DNA of 64,000 nucleotides from Ambrosia x helenae (GCA_030844895.1 CM061227.1:3373153-3437152), one strand, 5' to 3'; positions 20,201-31,689 are shown, counted from the first letter of the stretch. Notes: generated from the letters alone by a model not told the origin. Numbers and translations: made by a program.

Positions 20201-21490
20201 TTGGTTCAAACTTTCAAAAATCCTTCATAGTTCACGTTATTACCTCAATTGTAACATTACTAATTTAAAATTAAACCCAACTAGCCCAATTTTAATCGGA
20301 TATAAAACGAACCATTAAATTCTTCACAGCTTCACTCTACTATTGAGGCCATTTCCGACTAATACCTAAATACTACAAACATTGAAAATATTACAATGCC
20401 ATGGTTCAATAATTCTGATTGACGTGTTATCATTGCATCTTCCAACAAGTATCAGTTGAAAATATTATGCGACGTTTTCAAGAGATAAAAACTTGTAGAA
20501 AACAACTATAACTATTTTTTTTTAATTTGCAAAGATAATCAAATTTATATGATGTGATGAACTTACTCAACCCGAACCATCAATCTGACTCAGAAATTAT
20601 TATGTTCGGTTCTATGAAATTAGAACATATAAAAACAGTGACACCGTTACAAAAGTTTAAATTCGCCACTAATAGACGCTCGCTTGTGGTGAGAAAACTT
20701 CACTGACCAAATATTTGAATATCACACACTCTTAAACGCGTATGAATCGATGATATAAATCTAGAATAAGACAGTGAGAGACCTTCACTGACCAAATATT
20801 TGAATATCACACACTCTTCTTGGCATTTTTTTATGAGTGCTTGTGGTGAATTGTATGTTGGGAAGTGGAAATTTTGGTTCATTTTATAGACACTAAACGT
20901 AGCTGTTGGAAAAATAAACATTTGAAAAGTAGCTGTTGAAAAAATAAACATTTGAAAAGTATATGTTGTTTATGTTAAATATTATTTTTATTATTTAAAA
21001 TTTATTTATTTTATTTAATATAATTACTTTATTATAAAATATTTATTAAAAAAACAAATAAACGATGAAACATTAAATAAATTAAAAATAGAGCATATAA
21101 GTTAGATATAGTTTAAGTAAAAAAAGAAAAATGTCTTTGGAATGGTTTATTGTTGTAGGAAAAAGTGGGTTTAAAATAGTTGTGGTTTGGAATGAAGTGA
21201 CATGTTTAAAATTTTAAACCCTCAAAACCATTGTGGTTGCTTTAAAATGGCTAAGTGTTAGTTGAATAATTTTTTCGATATATAAGAGTCCTACTATATG
21301 TACAACTTAGATACGGGTCGTATAAATGTATTAGTTGTATAGTTAACATTTCCTTGAAAAACACGACTCGTGTAAGTGTATTCGAGTCATATAAAAGACT
21401 CATATAAGTGTACCTATACGGATAGTATACATTTAAAACAAAATAAGTTTTAAGTGTGCGAATAGGTTAAGTTTATAATATGTGCAAGCC
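20201..21490. other. region without a supported gene; two short direct repeats
   Basis: The block ACTGACCAAATATTTGAATA with TCACACACTCTT occurs near 20702 and again near 20790. AGTAGCTGTTGRAAAAATAA with ACATTTGAAA is tandemly repeated near 20898-20958. Around 21360-21410 GACTCGTGTAAGTGTATTCG resembles a nearby unit. Nothing coding. Confidence 0.5.
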
Positions 21491-21545
21491 TAGGGGTGTA
21501 AACGAGCCGAGACCGAGTTTGACTAGGCTCGAGCCTACTATTTTT
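21490..21545. repeat. fragment of a GGGTGTAAACGAGCC repeat
   Basis: CTAGGGGTGTAAACGAGCCG followed by AGACCGAG and GGCTCGAGCC is the terminal motif of the hAT-like repeat also seen at 29024-29395. Only one end is present. Confidence 0.5.
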
Positions 21546-21554
21546 TATGTTCGA

Positions 21555-21650
21555 ACATAAGACTTAGACATGCACAACTTGCAGGATTCGAACCAGGGAT
21601 CTTGCGATTAAAACATGCGCCCTCAACCATTGGAACACTTCACATATTTA
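21555..21650 (-). mobile_element. tRNA-derived SINE candidate
   Basis: On the minus strand an A box (AATGGTTGAGGGCGC) and a B box (CTGGTTCGAATCCTGC) are spaced as in a tRNA. The unit ends ACATAAAAAATAG. No target-site duplication could be identified. Confidence 0.55.
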
Positions 21651-21828
21651 CTTATGAGTTCCTACAAAATATATTTATGGGTTCCCTCTGTATTTTTTAT
21701 ATATATTAACACTAAAATTTCAAAACCAACTGAGTTTCCGAGAACCCGTCCCGAGAGGCTAAATCTGCCCCTGACCTTGTATTACCTTATTTATTTCCTT
21801 TTTTACTTCAACTTTTTAGGTCATTATA

Positions 21829-22031
21829 TGTTAAGGTAGATAATAAGTAGAGGGCCAGTTATGTAATTGTGGTATTGTCAAGGGTCTATTATGTAAAGTT
21901 AGATATCAGGTTTGTACTTAAGTGACTCATGAATGAGATTTGAGGTATCGATGAATTGAGATTACTTCCTCCCCTCTTAGTTTTCTTTTCTCTTTATCGA
22001 TCTTTGCTTGATTACTATTTGTATCATAACA
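21829..22031 (+). repeat. 5' LTR
   Basis: The 203-bp left LTR contains the same motifs as the right copy, including TCTTTATCGATCTTTGC and CTATTTGTATCATAACA, and is immediately followed by the primer-binding site. Confidence 0.92.
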
Positions 22032-22228
22032 ATAGTATCAGAGCATTCTTTCCTCTGACTTGTGGGTTAGGGTAGTGACACTATAACAGGATTCAACAAT
22101 AACAGTTCAAGAATTAGGGCAACAACTGACTTCTACAGCAACAATCAAAATTAAGGCAAAAAACGGGTTCAACCATTAATTCGTGTGATTCACAGTAGCG
22201 TCTAACAATCAAGAAATCATCAAACAAT

Positions 22229-23341
22229 ATGGAAATGGATTTGGAAACAATTATGTCATTATGACAAGAAGCTATGGTTAATGAGTATCGTGCAGAGTTC
22301 CAATTTGTTTTCGATCAAGTCAAAAATTCTTAAGAAATGTCTGAAGATTATGCAACATATCTCTTCATTTTCGGTCTTAAACCGGAAATTGGTGATATTC
22401 TTATGGGGTATCACAATATAGGCCATGGTTTAAAGTTGGAAGATGCGTTTTTTATGGCTAGATTACGAGAAAGTGCTCTCAATTCAGATTCAAATCAAGA
22501 AGAATCATCAAATCTTGAGGTAACTACTTGTACTTTACAACACAAAACCGACTTTGTAACTTCTAGTGTTGGTGAAGAAGGTTTTGAATCACCATACTCT
22601 GCTCAATTTACAAAGTATGAGTATGCACTTGAGGTGTTTGATGAAATGCCAAATAGTTTTATAAATGTAATTCAAGAAACCACTGATGTAATCATTGATG
22701 GGTCAGATCAAACGAATGGGTTGGGAATTATTTCGATTGATGAAATTTTAGAAAGAGAAAAGGATGATGATGTTGGTGAACTAGAGAAGGGAAGAAAAGA
22801 AAACGTAAAGGGAATGTTTGGATTTGTTATAGGTGAATATCTGGGTGATGATTCAAGGAAGTGTTTAAAGGAAAATAGAAAAGATTATAAAGATAATCAG
22901 GGTTATACTGAAAAAGATACCACTACTGAAGTTTGTAAGGATAATGAAAGTGTAGTTGAAAACTTATCGGGTCACTTAATGAATGGTGGTCTAATTGGAT
23001 CCGTTGATGATATTATAAAGGAAAATGATAAATATAATGGTGAACTTTTTAATGATACACCTTATAGTGATCTACATGAGAGTAACACTTTGAATCGAAA
23101 TAAGAGTATTGAAACTAAAATGGCTGATCTGGAAATAAAGAAGAAAAAGACAGTATCTTTGTTTTTGCCTGATGTAACAGTCATGAGTAAAGAAAAAACA
23201 GAATTGAAGTCAATGACAGTTTGGGGGAGGGTGTTGTCAAGTCTTTGGTTAGACCATCTTGTGAAAACGGGTGAGCATATGGGAGTCATGGGTTTAACAA
23301 AAGAATTAGGTTTATGGAAAAGGTGGAAACAATTAACTTAG
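22229..23341 (+). pseudogene. gag-like frame of the LTR retrotransposon
   Basis: An ATG at 22229 opens MEMDLETIMSL, then a TGA and, further on, a TAA interrupt the same frame. The longest open part starts at ATG 22337 and runs 334 codons. YATYLFIFGLKPEIGDIL followed by LEDAFFMARLRES resembles the retrotransposon gag segment in which GLKPEIR and an A-x-x-x-A-R-x-x-E helix are conserved. The rest is acidic and Lys/Glu/Asp-rich without a zinc knuckle. It is unlikely to make a working Gag. Confidence 0.6.
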
Positions 23342-24403
23342 GTAGATACGGGTTGGGTTTGTAACATAGGCTGTAATGGTGGTGAACGTAAAAATGTTAT
23401 TCTTGGAATTAGTGAAGGTAACATTCTAGGAACAAGCAATTTACGCACAATGAACCAGGACACACTAGCAACAAAAAGGATGTTAGCAGTCAAGATTTTG
23501 AATTTCAATAAAGAATTGAGTACATCAGTAAAATTAGGGCATAAACATCAAGGAGGCAGTTGCATGTATTCTTATTTCACAGGCCTTTTCAATTCAAGTT
23601 CACAGCCTTTAGCAGATCAAAGGATTCCTTTCAAATATTGTTATGCATGAGTCCTGATGCAGTTTACATAGGTTCCATAAGAGAGTTGAGTTTTGTAATT
23701 GATCCACGAGTTTTCAGCCTAATGAACTTGATGTTAAGGTGGGTAACGGAACTGCACTCACAAAAATCTCAAACAAGACTGCAAATTAATCCAGCAATGA
23801 AAAAAGTGGTCGTGGAAATTGTAGAAATTTTCTTTTCTGCTCAATCATCAGTCGTAAAGATAAAAACTGAAGCAAGGGGTAGAATCTATTATGATGTTAT
23901 AGAGCCATGTATACAATTGGTTTTCAACATGAACGTGGATTGTTTGAAAAGGGAGGTATTCACGTGGCTTAAATGGAAATATAAAGTATTTATTGGGAAA
24001 TACTTGTGGTATAGATGGAAAGTAAAAATGATATTTTGCGTTATTGTATATGTCGACTGGTACTGTTTTTTTGGTCAGACACAATAGCTGCTGCATTGAA
24101 TGTGTTGCTACTGCTGGGAAGGAGGAGGTAGAAGTAATAGCGTACAAACCTGAGCAGAGCTGTTATCAAGCTAGTCGTTCATGCTCAACACTAAGGAAGT
24201 TGTTTCATTTGTGCTATTCAAGAAGCTGGCTAGGATGGGTTCTTTCAGAGTGTTATTATGCAGTGTTGCACTATACTTTTGTTAATGTAGTTTTGCGAGC
24301 AATAAGAAAAAAAAGGTAACAGTTGGCACCAACATTTATCGGACATTTGACTACAATAAAGGCTTAGTTCTTGAGGTCAAGAACTCTTACAAGGAGGGAG
24401 TAT

Positions 24404-24606
24404 TGTTAAGGTAGATAATAAGTAGAGGGTCTGTTATGTAATTGTGGTATTGTCAAGGGTCTATTATGTAAAGTTAGATATCAGGTTTATACTTAAGTGA
24501 CTCATGAATGAGATTTGAGGTATCGATGAATTGAGGTTACTTCCTCTCCTCTTAGTTTTCTTGTCTCTTTATCGATCTTTGCTTGATTACTATTTGTATC
24601 ATAACA
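24404..24606 (+). repeat. 3' LTR
   Basis: The 203-bp right LTR is preceded by a purine tract. It ends CATAACA and abuts the second TTATA. Confidence 0.92.
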
Positions 24607-24611
24607 TTATA

Positions 24612-25425
24612 TTAGTTCAAATAAATAGAATGTACACAATTAACTTATTTTTCCCTTCATGCCCCCTCTTTCCACCCTCCACTCCTTAGTCCTTATAGTC
24701 TAAAAAAAAGTAAACTTAAGGAAATGATGAAGTTGGGACTCAGGGTTTTAACAAGGTGCATGAGACCACATATGTACTTGTTTTGTAGCTGAAGTGTGCA
24801 AACTTCCTTTCATGAATCATGTTCGAAGAACATGTAATTTAACAACCTTCTAAACAACATCCATGCCCAAAATTTGGTTTCACAAATTACTTAAAAAAAA
24901 GACCAAAACCCTATAATTCGAATCTAAACACTAACAGTGCAATCGCTCCTTGTGCGGCCAACCATGAAACTTGCCTAAACTACCTAAATGCAGTTGAAAT
25001 TAAGTTATTTGATGTGAGATGGATCCAGAGTTCAAAGACATATAAGAAAAAGAAAACATGTTGATATTTGGACAAAGATTATGAATAAGTGGACTTAATA
25101 TTATGAATTTAGTTGACCAAAGATTAAAGGAAAAAGAAAAAAAAAATCCTGTCTTAGATGAAAAGACCAATTACATAAGAGAACGAGATTCAAAGATGAA
25201 TTTGATTGAAAAAAATAAGTCAGCCATTATTTTTGTTTCTATTTATAGTATGGCGTAAGAAGATCCTCAACCTCGTATCCTTAACCATGAAATTTCCATT
25301 TTTGGAAAGGTTATCTACAAATAAGAGTTGCCAATCCTTAAGTGTATTAAAGGAGCCCTCCCTCAAGCTTTTATCTTTATTAGAACTTTAGAACCCAAAC
25401 AAACAAACAAAAAAGATTGAACATA
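24612..25425. other. upstream region of the PMEI-like gene
   Basis: AT-rich, no coding frames worth reporting. The last 50 bases before the ATG are an A/C-rich leader (CAAACAAACAAACAAAAAAG) typical of a plant 5' UTR. A convincing TATA box was not found; TTTTATCTTTATTAG at about 25370 is the nearest candidate. Confidence 0.4.
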
Positions 25426-26121
25426 ATGGCCTTTGCCAAGCATACATTGATTCTCGTTCTCGTTTTCGCCTTTCTCTTGTTGTTAACAGAATGTTCTAAT
25501 ACCGATTCAAACAAGGACAAGGGCAAGGACAAAGGCAAGGGCAAAAACGCCCCTTCGCCTGCTCCTACGAAGGAAGATAAAAAGTCGTCCCCTACCCCTT
25601 CCCCTCCTAAGGAAGAGGAAGAGGACGACGAAAATGACGAGGAAGACTCAGCCCCCAGCCCCTCATCAGAGGCTGCAGCCGATAGCCCACTCTCTATCAA
25701 CGAACTTTTTGAACTCTCATTGCCCGAAATTGGTGTACAAAAGGTGGTCAATGGACCAGTAGCCAGCGGGGCTAAAGTTACAAACAAACAATTAGAAGGA
25801 ATCGAACATAAAATCGAGGAATTCAAACCTGTCCTCGCTAAACGCATAGCAACCCCCGGATCAGCACAAACAAAAAAATGCTACCAACAGTGCCAAGAAA
25901 ATCTCGACGATGCCATAGATGGTGTTAAACAAAGCATTGAGAGCATCAAGAACAAAGACCTCTCTAAGGCTAATATTGACATTAGTGGTGTCGCGACCGA
26001 CATTGAAACGTGCAATGATTGCTTCGTAGACGCGGGTGAAGCGGACAAAGATATCAATGCATTTAACCTTTGGATTAAGGGAGTCACTAAAGAATGCCTT
26101 GCCAACCTCAAGACAACATGA
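25426..26121 (+). CDS. secreted PMEI-like protein
   Basis: A single-exon ORF of 231 residues from ATG 25426 (context CATAATGGC). Residues 1-24 form a signal peptide (HTLILVLVFAFLLLL core, then TECSN). A linker of about 60 residues follows, rich in Lys, Asp, Glu, Pro and Ser (SPAPTKEDK, SPTPSPPKEEEEDD). The C-terminal part is helical and carries CYQQCQENLDDAIDGV and ETCNDCF, which match the second half of the plant invertase/pectin methylesterase inhibitor fold, including its later cysteine pair. The first conserved Cys hairpin of that family is not evident. A role in the cell wall, inhibiting pectin methylesterase or invertase, is possible, but the substrate cannot be told. It could also be a divergent arabinogalactan-like protein. 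Confidence 0.75.
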   Translation: MAFAKHTLILVLVFAFLLLLTECSNTDSNKDKGKDKGKGKNAPSPAPTKEDKKSSPTPSPPKEEEEDDENDEEDSAPSPSSEAAADSPLSINELFELSLPEIGVQKVVNGPVASGAKVTNKQLEGIEHKIEEFKPVLAKRIATPGSAQTKKCYQQCQENLDDAIDGVKQSIESIKNKDLSKANIDISGVATDIETCNDCFVDAGEADKDINAFNLWIKGVTKECLANLKTT

Positions 26122-26459
26122 AGTTAAATACTTTAGCAATCGTTCTTGATTCCACAAGAAACCTATTTGTCTATTCGTCTCTTGTTACATGTCATTGTAT
26201 ATTTTCTTTTAGATTAGAAAGAGAACTATGACACAGGTTCTTGATCATGCAGAATCATATTTAAGTATTAAATAAAACAATTTTATTTAACCTTTATGTT
26301 CCAGAATCAAATGGGTTTAATCAAAGAAACATGTATAAATAAATTTCAATAGAGTTACTTTTATAATGTGATCTAGAAATATCGAAGAGTATCAACAAGT
26401 CTTCGACTCCGATGGGCTATCTTAGATATTATTATGTTTTCGCAGAATGTCAAACAAAA

Positions 26460-26499
26460 GTTGAGATGGCCGAGTTGGTCTAAGGCGCCAGATTAAGGT

Positions 26500-26532
<33 letters not shown>

Positions 26533-26540
26533 TCTCAACA
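26460..26540 (+). tRNA. trnL-AAG: tRNA-Leu (anticodon AAG)
   Basis: A full cloverleaf folds: acceptor stem GTTGAGA/TCTCAAC with discriminator A, D-arm region TGGCCGAGTTGGTCTAAGGC, anticodon stem CCAGA/TCTGG with loop TTAAGGT (anticodon AAG at 26495-26497), a long variable arm (TCCGAAAGGGC) as in leucine tRNAs, and T-arm GTGGG TTCAAAT CCCAC. There is no intron and no encoded CCA, as expected for a nuclear gene. A run of T follows shortly downstream (TATTTTTAGTTTTTG), suitable for RNA polymerase III termination. Confidence 0.96.
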
Positions 26541-27206
26541 TAAATATTTTTAGTTTTTGAATTTTTGCAAATTTGGTTCGGTCACATGTTGTTTCAGAAT
26601 AACTTGACACCTTTTAGATTTTTATATCTTTCTATCCCTTCATTTTACACTTATATGATCACAAGATGAAATCAACCAAAATAGAATTGGAATCTCCCAC
26701 TTGCTCAACATTGTCACCGTCGCCAGTGACGAAGCTTAAAGATCAAATCAGTGGGGGCCGGATTCAATTCATTAAAAATTACCTACGAAAATCGCAAATT
26801 TCCACCTGAGCCAAAAAACGGTGAGGGCCAGGGGTGCTAACCTTCGCCACTGGCCGCCGCACTCGTTGCCACCCCATCACCGCCATCAAGCTAAAATAAG
26901 GGCCAACTTAAATCGAACTTAACTTTTCATCTGTCTGGAGTTACGTGCTAAATGATGCATATCTTAAACACATTTTTTGGTATACCAAGTTGCTACACAG
27001 ACACATGTCTAAACCACAAGATGATAAGATGATACAAAAGTATTTTTAAAAAAAGAATACATGTCTAAACCACTTAAGTTGCATTCAACACAACACATCT
27101 TAGAAGCAAACACCTTTATTAACCCAAATCAACCACAACAGACCAACATCACCTCAAAAGATGCATCATTGTCAACACAAAAACCAGACAATAATCTCAC
27201 TCTTGA
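26541..27206. other. region without a supported gene
   Basis: Contains a fragment with GTGGGGGCCGGATTCAATTC and GGTGAGGGCCAGGGGTGC that looks repetitive but has no ends. The last 100 bases are probably the 3' UTR of the phosphodiesterase gene on the minus strand. Confidence 0.4.
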
Positions 27207-30189
27207 TCAATGATGAGGCAAAAGAACAGTCTTTGGAAAGGATGATGACCCATTATTGGCAGCTCCATCTATCCCAAGAATTGATGTAATCAAGTTGTAT
27301 ATTTGAACATTCTCAAACGACGGCACCTTTCGACCTCTACCAAATTGCGGTCCATGACCAATAAAGATCGTTCGCATAGAGAAAAACGAGTTATCATACC
27401 CGTGCGCACCTCCACATTCCTTGTTCTTTGAGTCCTTTTGTTCGACAGTAAACCCTTCATCGACTAGCCCGATAATCGGGGTGATCCTATCACTATCCGA
27501 GTAATGCAGCCTTTCGGGAAGGTCTTGTTTGAGGTACATTTTCAACTTGTCCCCATTTTTGACCTTCCCGGAAGTCAAAGCGCGGTTCATTTTGTCTACG
27601 ATGTCAGTAACCGACTGATCAGATGGCGGACGGATAGATAACACAGGAGTATAATACTGAACCCATTCTACAGGAATCTTGATCCAAGAAGCTAAATCAT
27701 CTAAAAAGATTAGCTTTTGATCACATGTACCAACCATTCCATGATCACCAACCATGATTATAGTAACGTCTTCAAACACGCTGCGGTTTTCCAAACCTTT
27801 GATCAACCTTCCAATCAGCCCATCAATCCTACTAACAGCTTCAGTCACTTGAGGATCATCAGGACCAACCATATGCCCTTGATGATCAGGGTCCTCAAAA
27901 TACAATGTCATAAAAACCGGAATATCCTCATTTGGTAAATCAAAATAACTCAAAACGTCGTCGACCCGTTGTTCAAATGGGACTGATTCATTATATGCTG
28001 CACAATAATTCTTTGGACAGTTCCAAGAACCCTTTTTTACCTCGGACCCGGGCCAGAAATATGTTGCAGCCTTGAACCCGTGGTTCGATATGGTCTCCCA
28101 TATGGGCTCACCAAGCCACCATTTGGGTTCATGGCTACTCATTGTAAAGGTTTCACCTGTGTTTGGGTCAACAAATTTGTTATTTACAACTCCATGGTAT
28201 GCAGGGTATAATCCTGTTGCAATTGAGTAATGATTTGGGAAAGTTAACGTTGGGTAGACCGGGATTAACCCGGTTTCGGCTTCGGTTCCGTTATTGATTA
28301 ACCGGTGGATGTTTGGGGTGTCGGTTTTGTGTTGGTACCTGAAGGAATTGAAACGGATAACATAACGATATTAGTGAATAATATTTTATGTGTATTGAAT
28401 AACCGAAAACCAAATCTATATCAAGATATTACAATGAAAAATATTGTGCGACTTGAACTATTGACTGGTATATGCATTATGCAGTCGCCTTTATTTATAT
28501 CTGGCACATTTGAATTCACAACCAAATGTGTCTTTGTTCCAACCATCGCGTAAGCCCATACGAAGAATACGCCGGTTTGCTTAGGGAAAATCTTTTGTAT
28601 GATCATATACGAGTCTTGTCATACATGAACAACTCTATATGATCTGTCGATCTAGTTCACTTAACTTCAGGTTATTTGGTTGTATGGTATAAAATACTAA
28701 AATGCATTAGACCATGTATAGTGGTTAACTCATTTCAAGCCCCTCCACTCCAAATGGAGTGTTTTAATAGGCTCCCAAAAAAGAATATTTCAAGCACCAT
28801 TTTTGGCATTAAAATTTTCACGCCTTGGACCGAAAAATGAAGATTCACGCCCAAAGGGGCGGTGTTGGGGGCTTGAAATATTGCCTTCCACCCCAATCAT
28901 GTACCATTATACACGGACTTATAAGCAATGGAAAAGATAATATAATACAACTAAACAATTAATACTGACAAAACCTCAATAATTTTCCAAATATTCAAAG
29001 GCTTTGGATATTGGCACAAGTCTAAGGGTGTAAATGATGCGTAACGGCACAAGAGCTACTCGGGATCGGCTTGGTAAAAAGCTCGAACGAGCCGAGCTTT
29101 AACAAGCCCGAGCTCGACATTGAAACATGACTCGTTTAGTTATTGAGCCCTAGCTCGAGCTTTTCATACAAAAACCGTTTAGGCTCGCGAGCCTAAACGA
29201 GCCAAGACAAATTTTATATTATAATTATTTTATATAAAGTATACCTACTATTTAACATTGGCGAGCCGAGCTTTAAGCTCCTTTAAAATTGTTCTAACAT
29301 TATTTCGAGCCGAGCTCAAGCTCTTGAGTTTTACTTTCAAGCCGAGCTCGAGCTCAGTCAAGCTCGAGCTCAGCTCGGCTCGTTTACACCTCTAGACACA
29401 ACTCCCCACCCCAATAGAATTACACACCCCTGCCCCTATACGCTACGTATAGTGGGTCCAATGGCGGAGGTTTGTAGGGGCGGGGAGGGGCGGCCGACCC
29501 TCCCGGATTTTCGCGCAGAAGTTTCGATTATATAGTATCCGTATAGAAAATTTTGAAAATATAGGGTTTCGACCCCCCGAAACTGGCTTTCGACCCCCCG
29601 AAACCAGTGACTTCCGAACCCCCGGTGACTTCCGACCCCCCGAACCTTCGGGTCAAGTTTCGCCACTAAGTGGGTCTATCGGGAAAGTTTTGTGAGACTA
29701 TATACCTTGAGGTCCCTCTGACTAATGGAAATTAATAAGGCATGAAAGTTTGCGCAACCATACAGGAGGTGTGTAAATACAATCACTCACTGAATCACAT
29801 CACAGTATTCAAAGCAGACATAAAATAATGAATACTCCGTAACAAACAAATTTAATAAAAAAATGGTAAAAATAAAAGAGAAATAAACTAATACTAGATA
29901 ATAAAGTCGGGTAACATTACCCGAAACGGAAGCCATCGGATGAAATAAGGATGACAACAGGGTGAGGGAGTTTAGTGAGTGGACGAGCGATTTGAAAAGA
30001 GGTGGTGGCAATATGGTGGTGGTGAATGCTGGTTTTGAGTGCTGAAAAGAACAAGAAGGCGAAAGCGACGGCTGCAGAGACCGCCACACAGGTGGTGATC
30101 AGGAGAAAGGAAGAGAAGAGGACAGAAGGTTTTGCTACAGTAGTTTCTGTGGTGGGTACAGGTGACGGTTTAACTGAATCTAGTCCCAT
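27207..30189 (-). CDS. ectonucleotide pyrophosphatase/phosphodiesterase (NPP), two exons
   Basis: Exon 1 is 30189-29921 and exon 2 is 28338-27207. Donor GG|GTAATG and acceptor TTCAG|G join in phase to give DGFRFG-YQHKTDTPN and a 466-residue protein. Residues about 23-51 form a membrane anchor (LLITTCVAVSAAVAFAFLFF), then a catalytic alkaline-phosphatase-superfamily domain facing the lumen or wall. The expected metal and catalytic residues are present: Asp85 in SSDGFR, nucleophile Thr122 in PTLTFPNHY, Asp241 and His245 in DPDHQGH, Asp288-His289 in GDHGM, and His402 in GAHGYDN. The family cleaves nucleotide phosphodiesters and pyrophosphates such as nucleotide sugars. The exact substrate here cannot be told. 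The 1.58-kb intron carries two MITE-type elements. Confidence 0.93.
28710..28918. mobile_element. Tourist-like MITE in the NPP intron
   Basis: A 209-bp element has ends GACCATGTATAGTGG and (reversed) GTCCGTGTATAATGG, 12 of 15 bases alike. A TTA on each side (28707-28709 and 28919-28921) is the 3-bp target of PIF/Harbinger elements. It lies in the intron and does not touch the splice sites. Confidence 0.75.
29024..29395. repeat. hAT-like repeat rich in GAGCCGAGCTC, in the NPP intron
   Basis: The ends are TAAGGGTGTAAATGATGC and (reversed) TAGAGGTGTAAACGAGCC. The body is full of AGCTCGAGCTC and GGCTCGCGAGCC palindromes that could fold into hairpins. A fragment of the same family lies at 21490. 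The flanking 8 bp do not match convincingly. Confidence 0.55.
29436..29680. repeat. short direct repeats of TTCGACCCCCCGAAAC
   Basis: Five variants of TTTCGACCCCCCGAAAC or ACTTCCGACCCCCCGAAC follow each other at about 29567-29645 inside the NPP intron. The minus-strand ORF over them is a by-product of the repeat. Confidence 0.6.
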
Positions 30190-30439
30190 TTTTTTTATAA
30201 AAATAAAATAAAAGTTGTCACATATAGATAGGAATGGATTAAGTTTTTTGTGATATGGGTATTTGTTGTTTGGTTGAGATTATTATTGGATTAAAAGTTT
30301 AGAAGATGATGGAACATGGCACTAGTTTGGGGATTGAAGTAGAATGCTGTGGTCAATAAGATCGGAATATGCGCAAGATCTCCCATAAATGTATCCATCT
30401 GTATGAGTAGAATGGGGACACTTGAGTAAACATTTATTT

Positions 30440-30476
<37 letters not shown>

Positions 30477-30500
30477 TTTAGTTAGAAAATTAGAGTTAGG

Positions 30501-30862
30501 CATGGTTGTAAAAATCCCGCCTAGCCTCTGATTAATCGTTAGCCGGAGGTTGGCCGAGTAAACACCGATTAATCACTAGTCGGCGACTTAATCGCTAGTC
30601 GGTGACTGCTAGCGATTCCAGCCAAATATGTAAATTTTGGTCGGATATTCTGACCAAAATCTGTAAATTCTGGCTATTAATTCTATATTTTTAAAAATAT
30701 GAGTCGAAAAAGAGGTTAAAACATGCATATTTAAAAAACTACATATAAAATGTATACAACAACAACCATACCCAGTCAATCCAACAAATGGCAAGCTACA
30801 CGTAGGGTTTGAGGAGGATGAGATGTAGGCAAATCTTACCTCTATTCCTATGATATAAAATG

Positions 30863-30915
<53 letters not shown>

Positions 30916-31002
30916 CTGAAAATTATATATAAAATCACAATCCAATTAATCGCTAGTCGGTACCTCACTGCCCGACTAGCACCTACGATTCTTACAACAC
31001 TG
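30501..31002. mobile_element. hAT-type MITE with a nested SINE
   Basis: Ends CATGGTTGTAAAAATC and (reversed) CAGTGTTGTAAGAATC are inverted repeats. A perfect 8-bp duplication GAGTTAGG (30493-30500 and 31003-31010) flanks the element, the size made by hAT transposases. Inside are TAATCGCTAGTCGG subterminal repeats in both arms, a nested SINE piece (30756-30852) and a TA microsatellite (about 30869-30912). It lies about 310 bp upstream of the NPP start codon. Confidence 0.85.
30756..30852 (-). mobile_element. TS-like SINE 3' piece, nested
   Basis: On the minus strand it ends GACTGGGTATGGTTGTTGTTG, the (TTG)n tail of TS-type plant SINEs. On the plus strand AGATGTAGGCAAATCTTACC is the family's internal block. 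It is flanked by a perfect 13-bp duplication ATATAAAATGTAT (30743-30755 and 30853-30865). A related copy lies at 41985-42110. Confidence 0.78.
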
Positions 31003-31317
31003 GAGTTAGGTAAAATGATTTGGTGTCGGTCATTGACTTCTATAGAATAAGATGATGTTTATTTAGAGATCACATGTAACATGTGTAACATACTTATTTA
31101 GATTTTTGCCTACGAGACCCAATCGTGATTCATGAGTTATTAATAAAAAAATTAGTTTTTGTATATTTATTATTACAAAAGTTGCTTTCCCAATGATTGA
31201 CTTTTGTTAGACTTACAGGTTCATACTGAACATTCAACAATTTGAAACTAACAAATACTATGTTCGAAGAATCGAAGCTTTACTGAAATAAACCAAAGTT
31301 TAAACTAAATTACTATA

Positions 31318-31689
31318 GGTATCAAAAGCCAAAGGTACAAAAACGTGTTGGTTCTCCTCGCAGGCTTTAGCATGTTTTTCTACCTTCTTTGCCTCTGCTT
31401 TCCGGACCGCTTGCCCTGCAACAAAGCCACTATCCCTCAACCCAACTAAGGGAGATACACCCGTCAGGTCAACACAAGCATGCTTCCCCCCGGCCCACCC
31501 AAAGACAAGGAGATCTGCTGGTCGTAGGGTGGATCTCCCTTCTGCTGGATCTGAGAGGAAGTTTACAGGGGCCTCCTTTTTGGCTGAGATCCCAGCCCGT
31601 CTTAAAATGTCCCACAGAATGTCTCGAACCCAATCATGCCGATATTTAAAACCGGGCAACTCCTTACAATGAACCGCGTGTTCCCCGTT
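31318..31689 (-). pseudogene. inverted LINE protein segment
   Basis: The minus-strand frame reads RHDWVRDILWDILRRAGISA, then RPADLLVFGWAGG, HACVDLTGVSPL and EKHAKACEENQHVF. It is open throughout, with Lys where the 17291 copy has a stop. It is only a piece of the element's C-terminal region. Confidence 0.8.

Larger units (their letters stand above)
21829..24606 (+). mobile_element. complete non-autonomous LTR retrotransposon
   Basis: Two LTRs of 203 bp each (21829-22031 and 24404-24606) start TGTTAAGG and end CATAACA. By eye they differ at six positions (about 97% identity). A primer site resembling tRNA-Met (AGTATCAGAGC, from 22034) follows the first, and a purine tract (AAGGAGGGAGTAT, 24391-24403) precedes the second. 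The whole 2778 bp is flanked by TTATA (21824-21828 and 24607-24611). The interior has a decayed gag-like reading frame but no protease, integrase or reverse transcriptase, so it must have moved with proteins supplied by another element. Confidence 0.92.

Noticed and set aside
25380..25847. Minus-strand Ser-rich ORF opposite the PMEI-like gene
   Set aside because: Complement of the Glu/Pro/Lys-rich linker; the plus strand has the signal peptide and cysteines.
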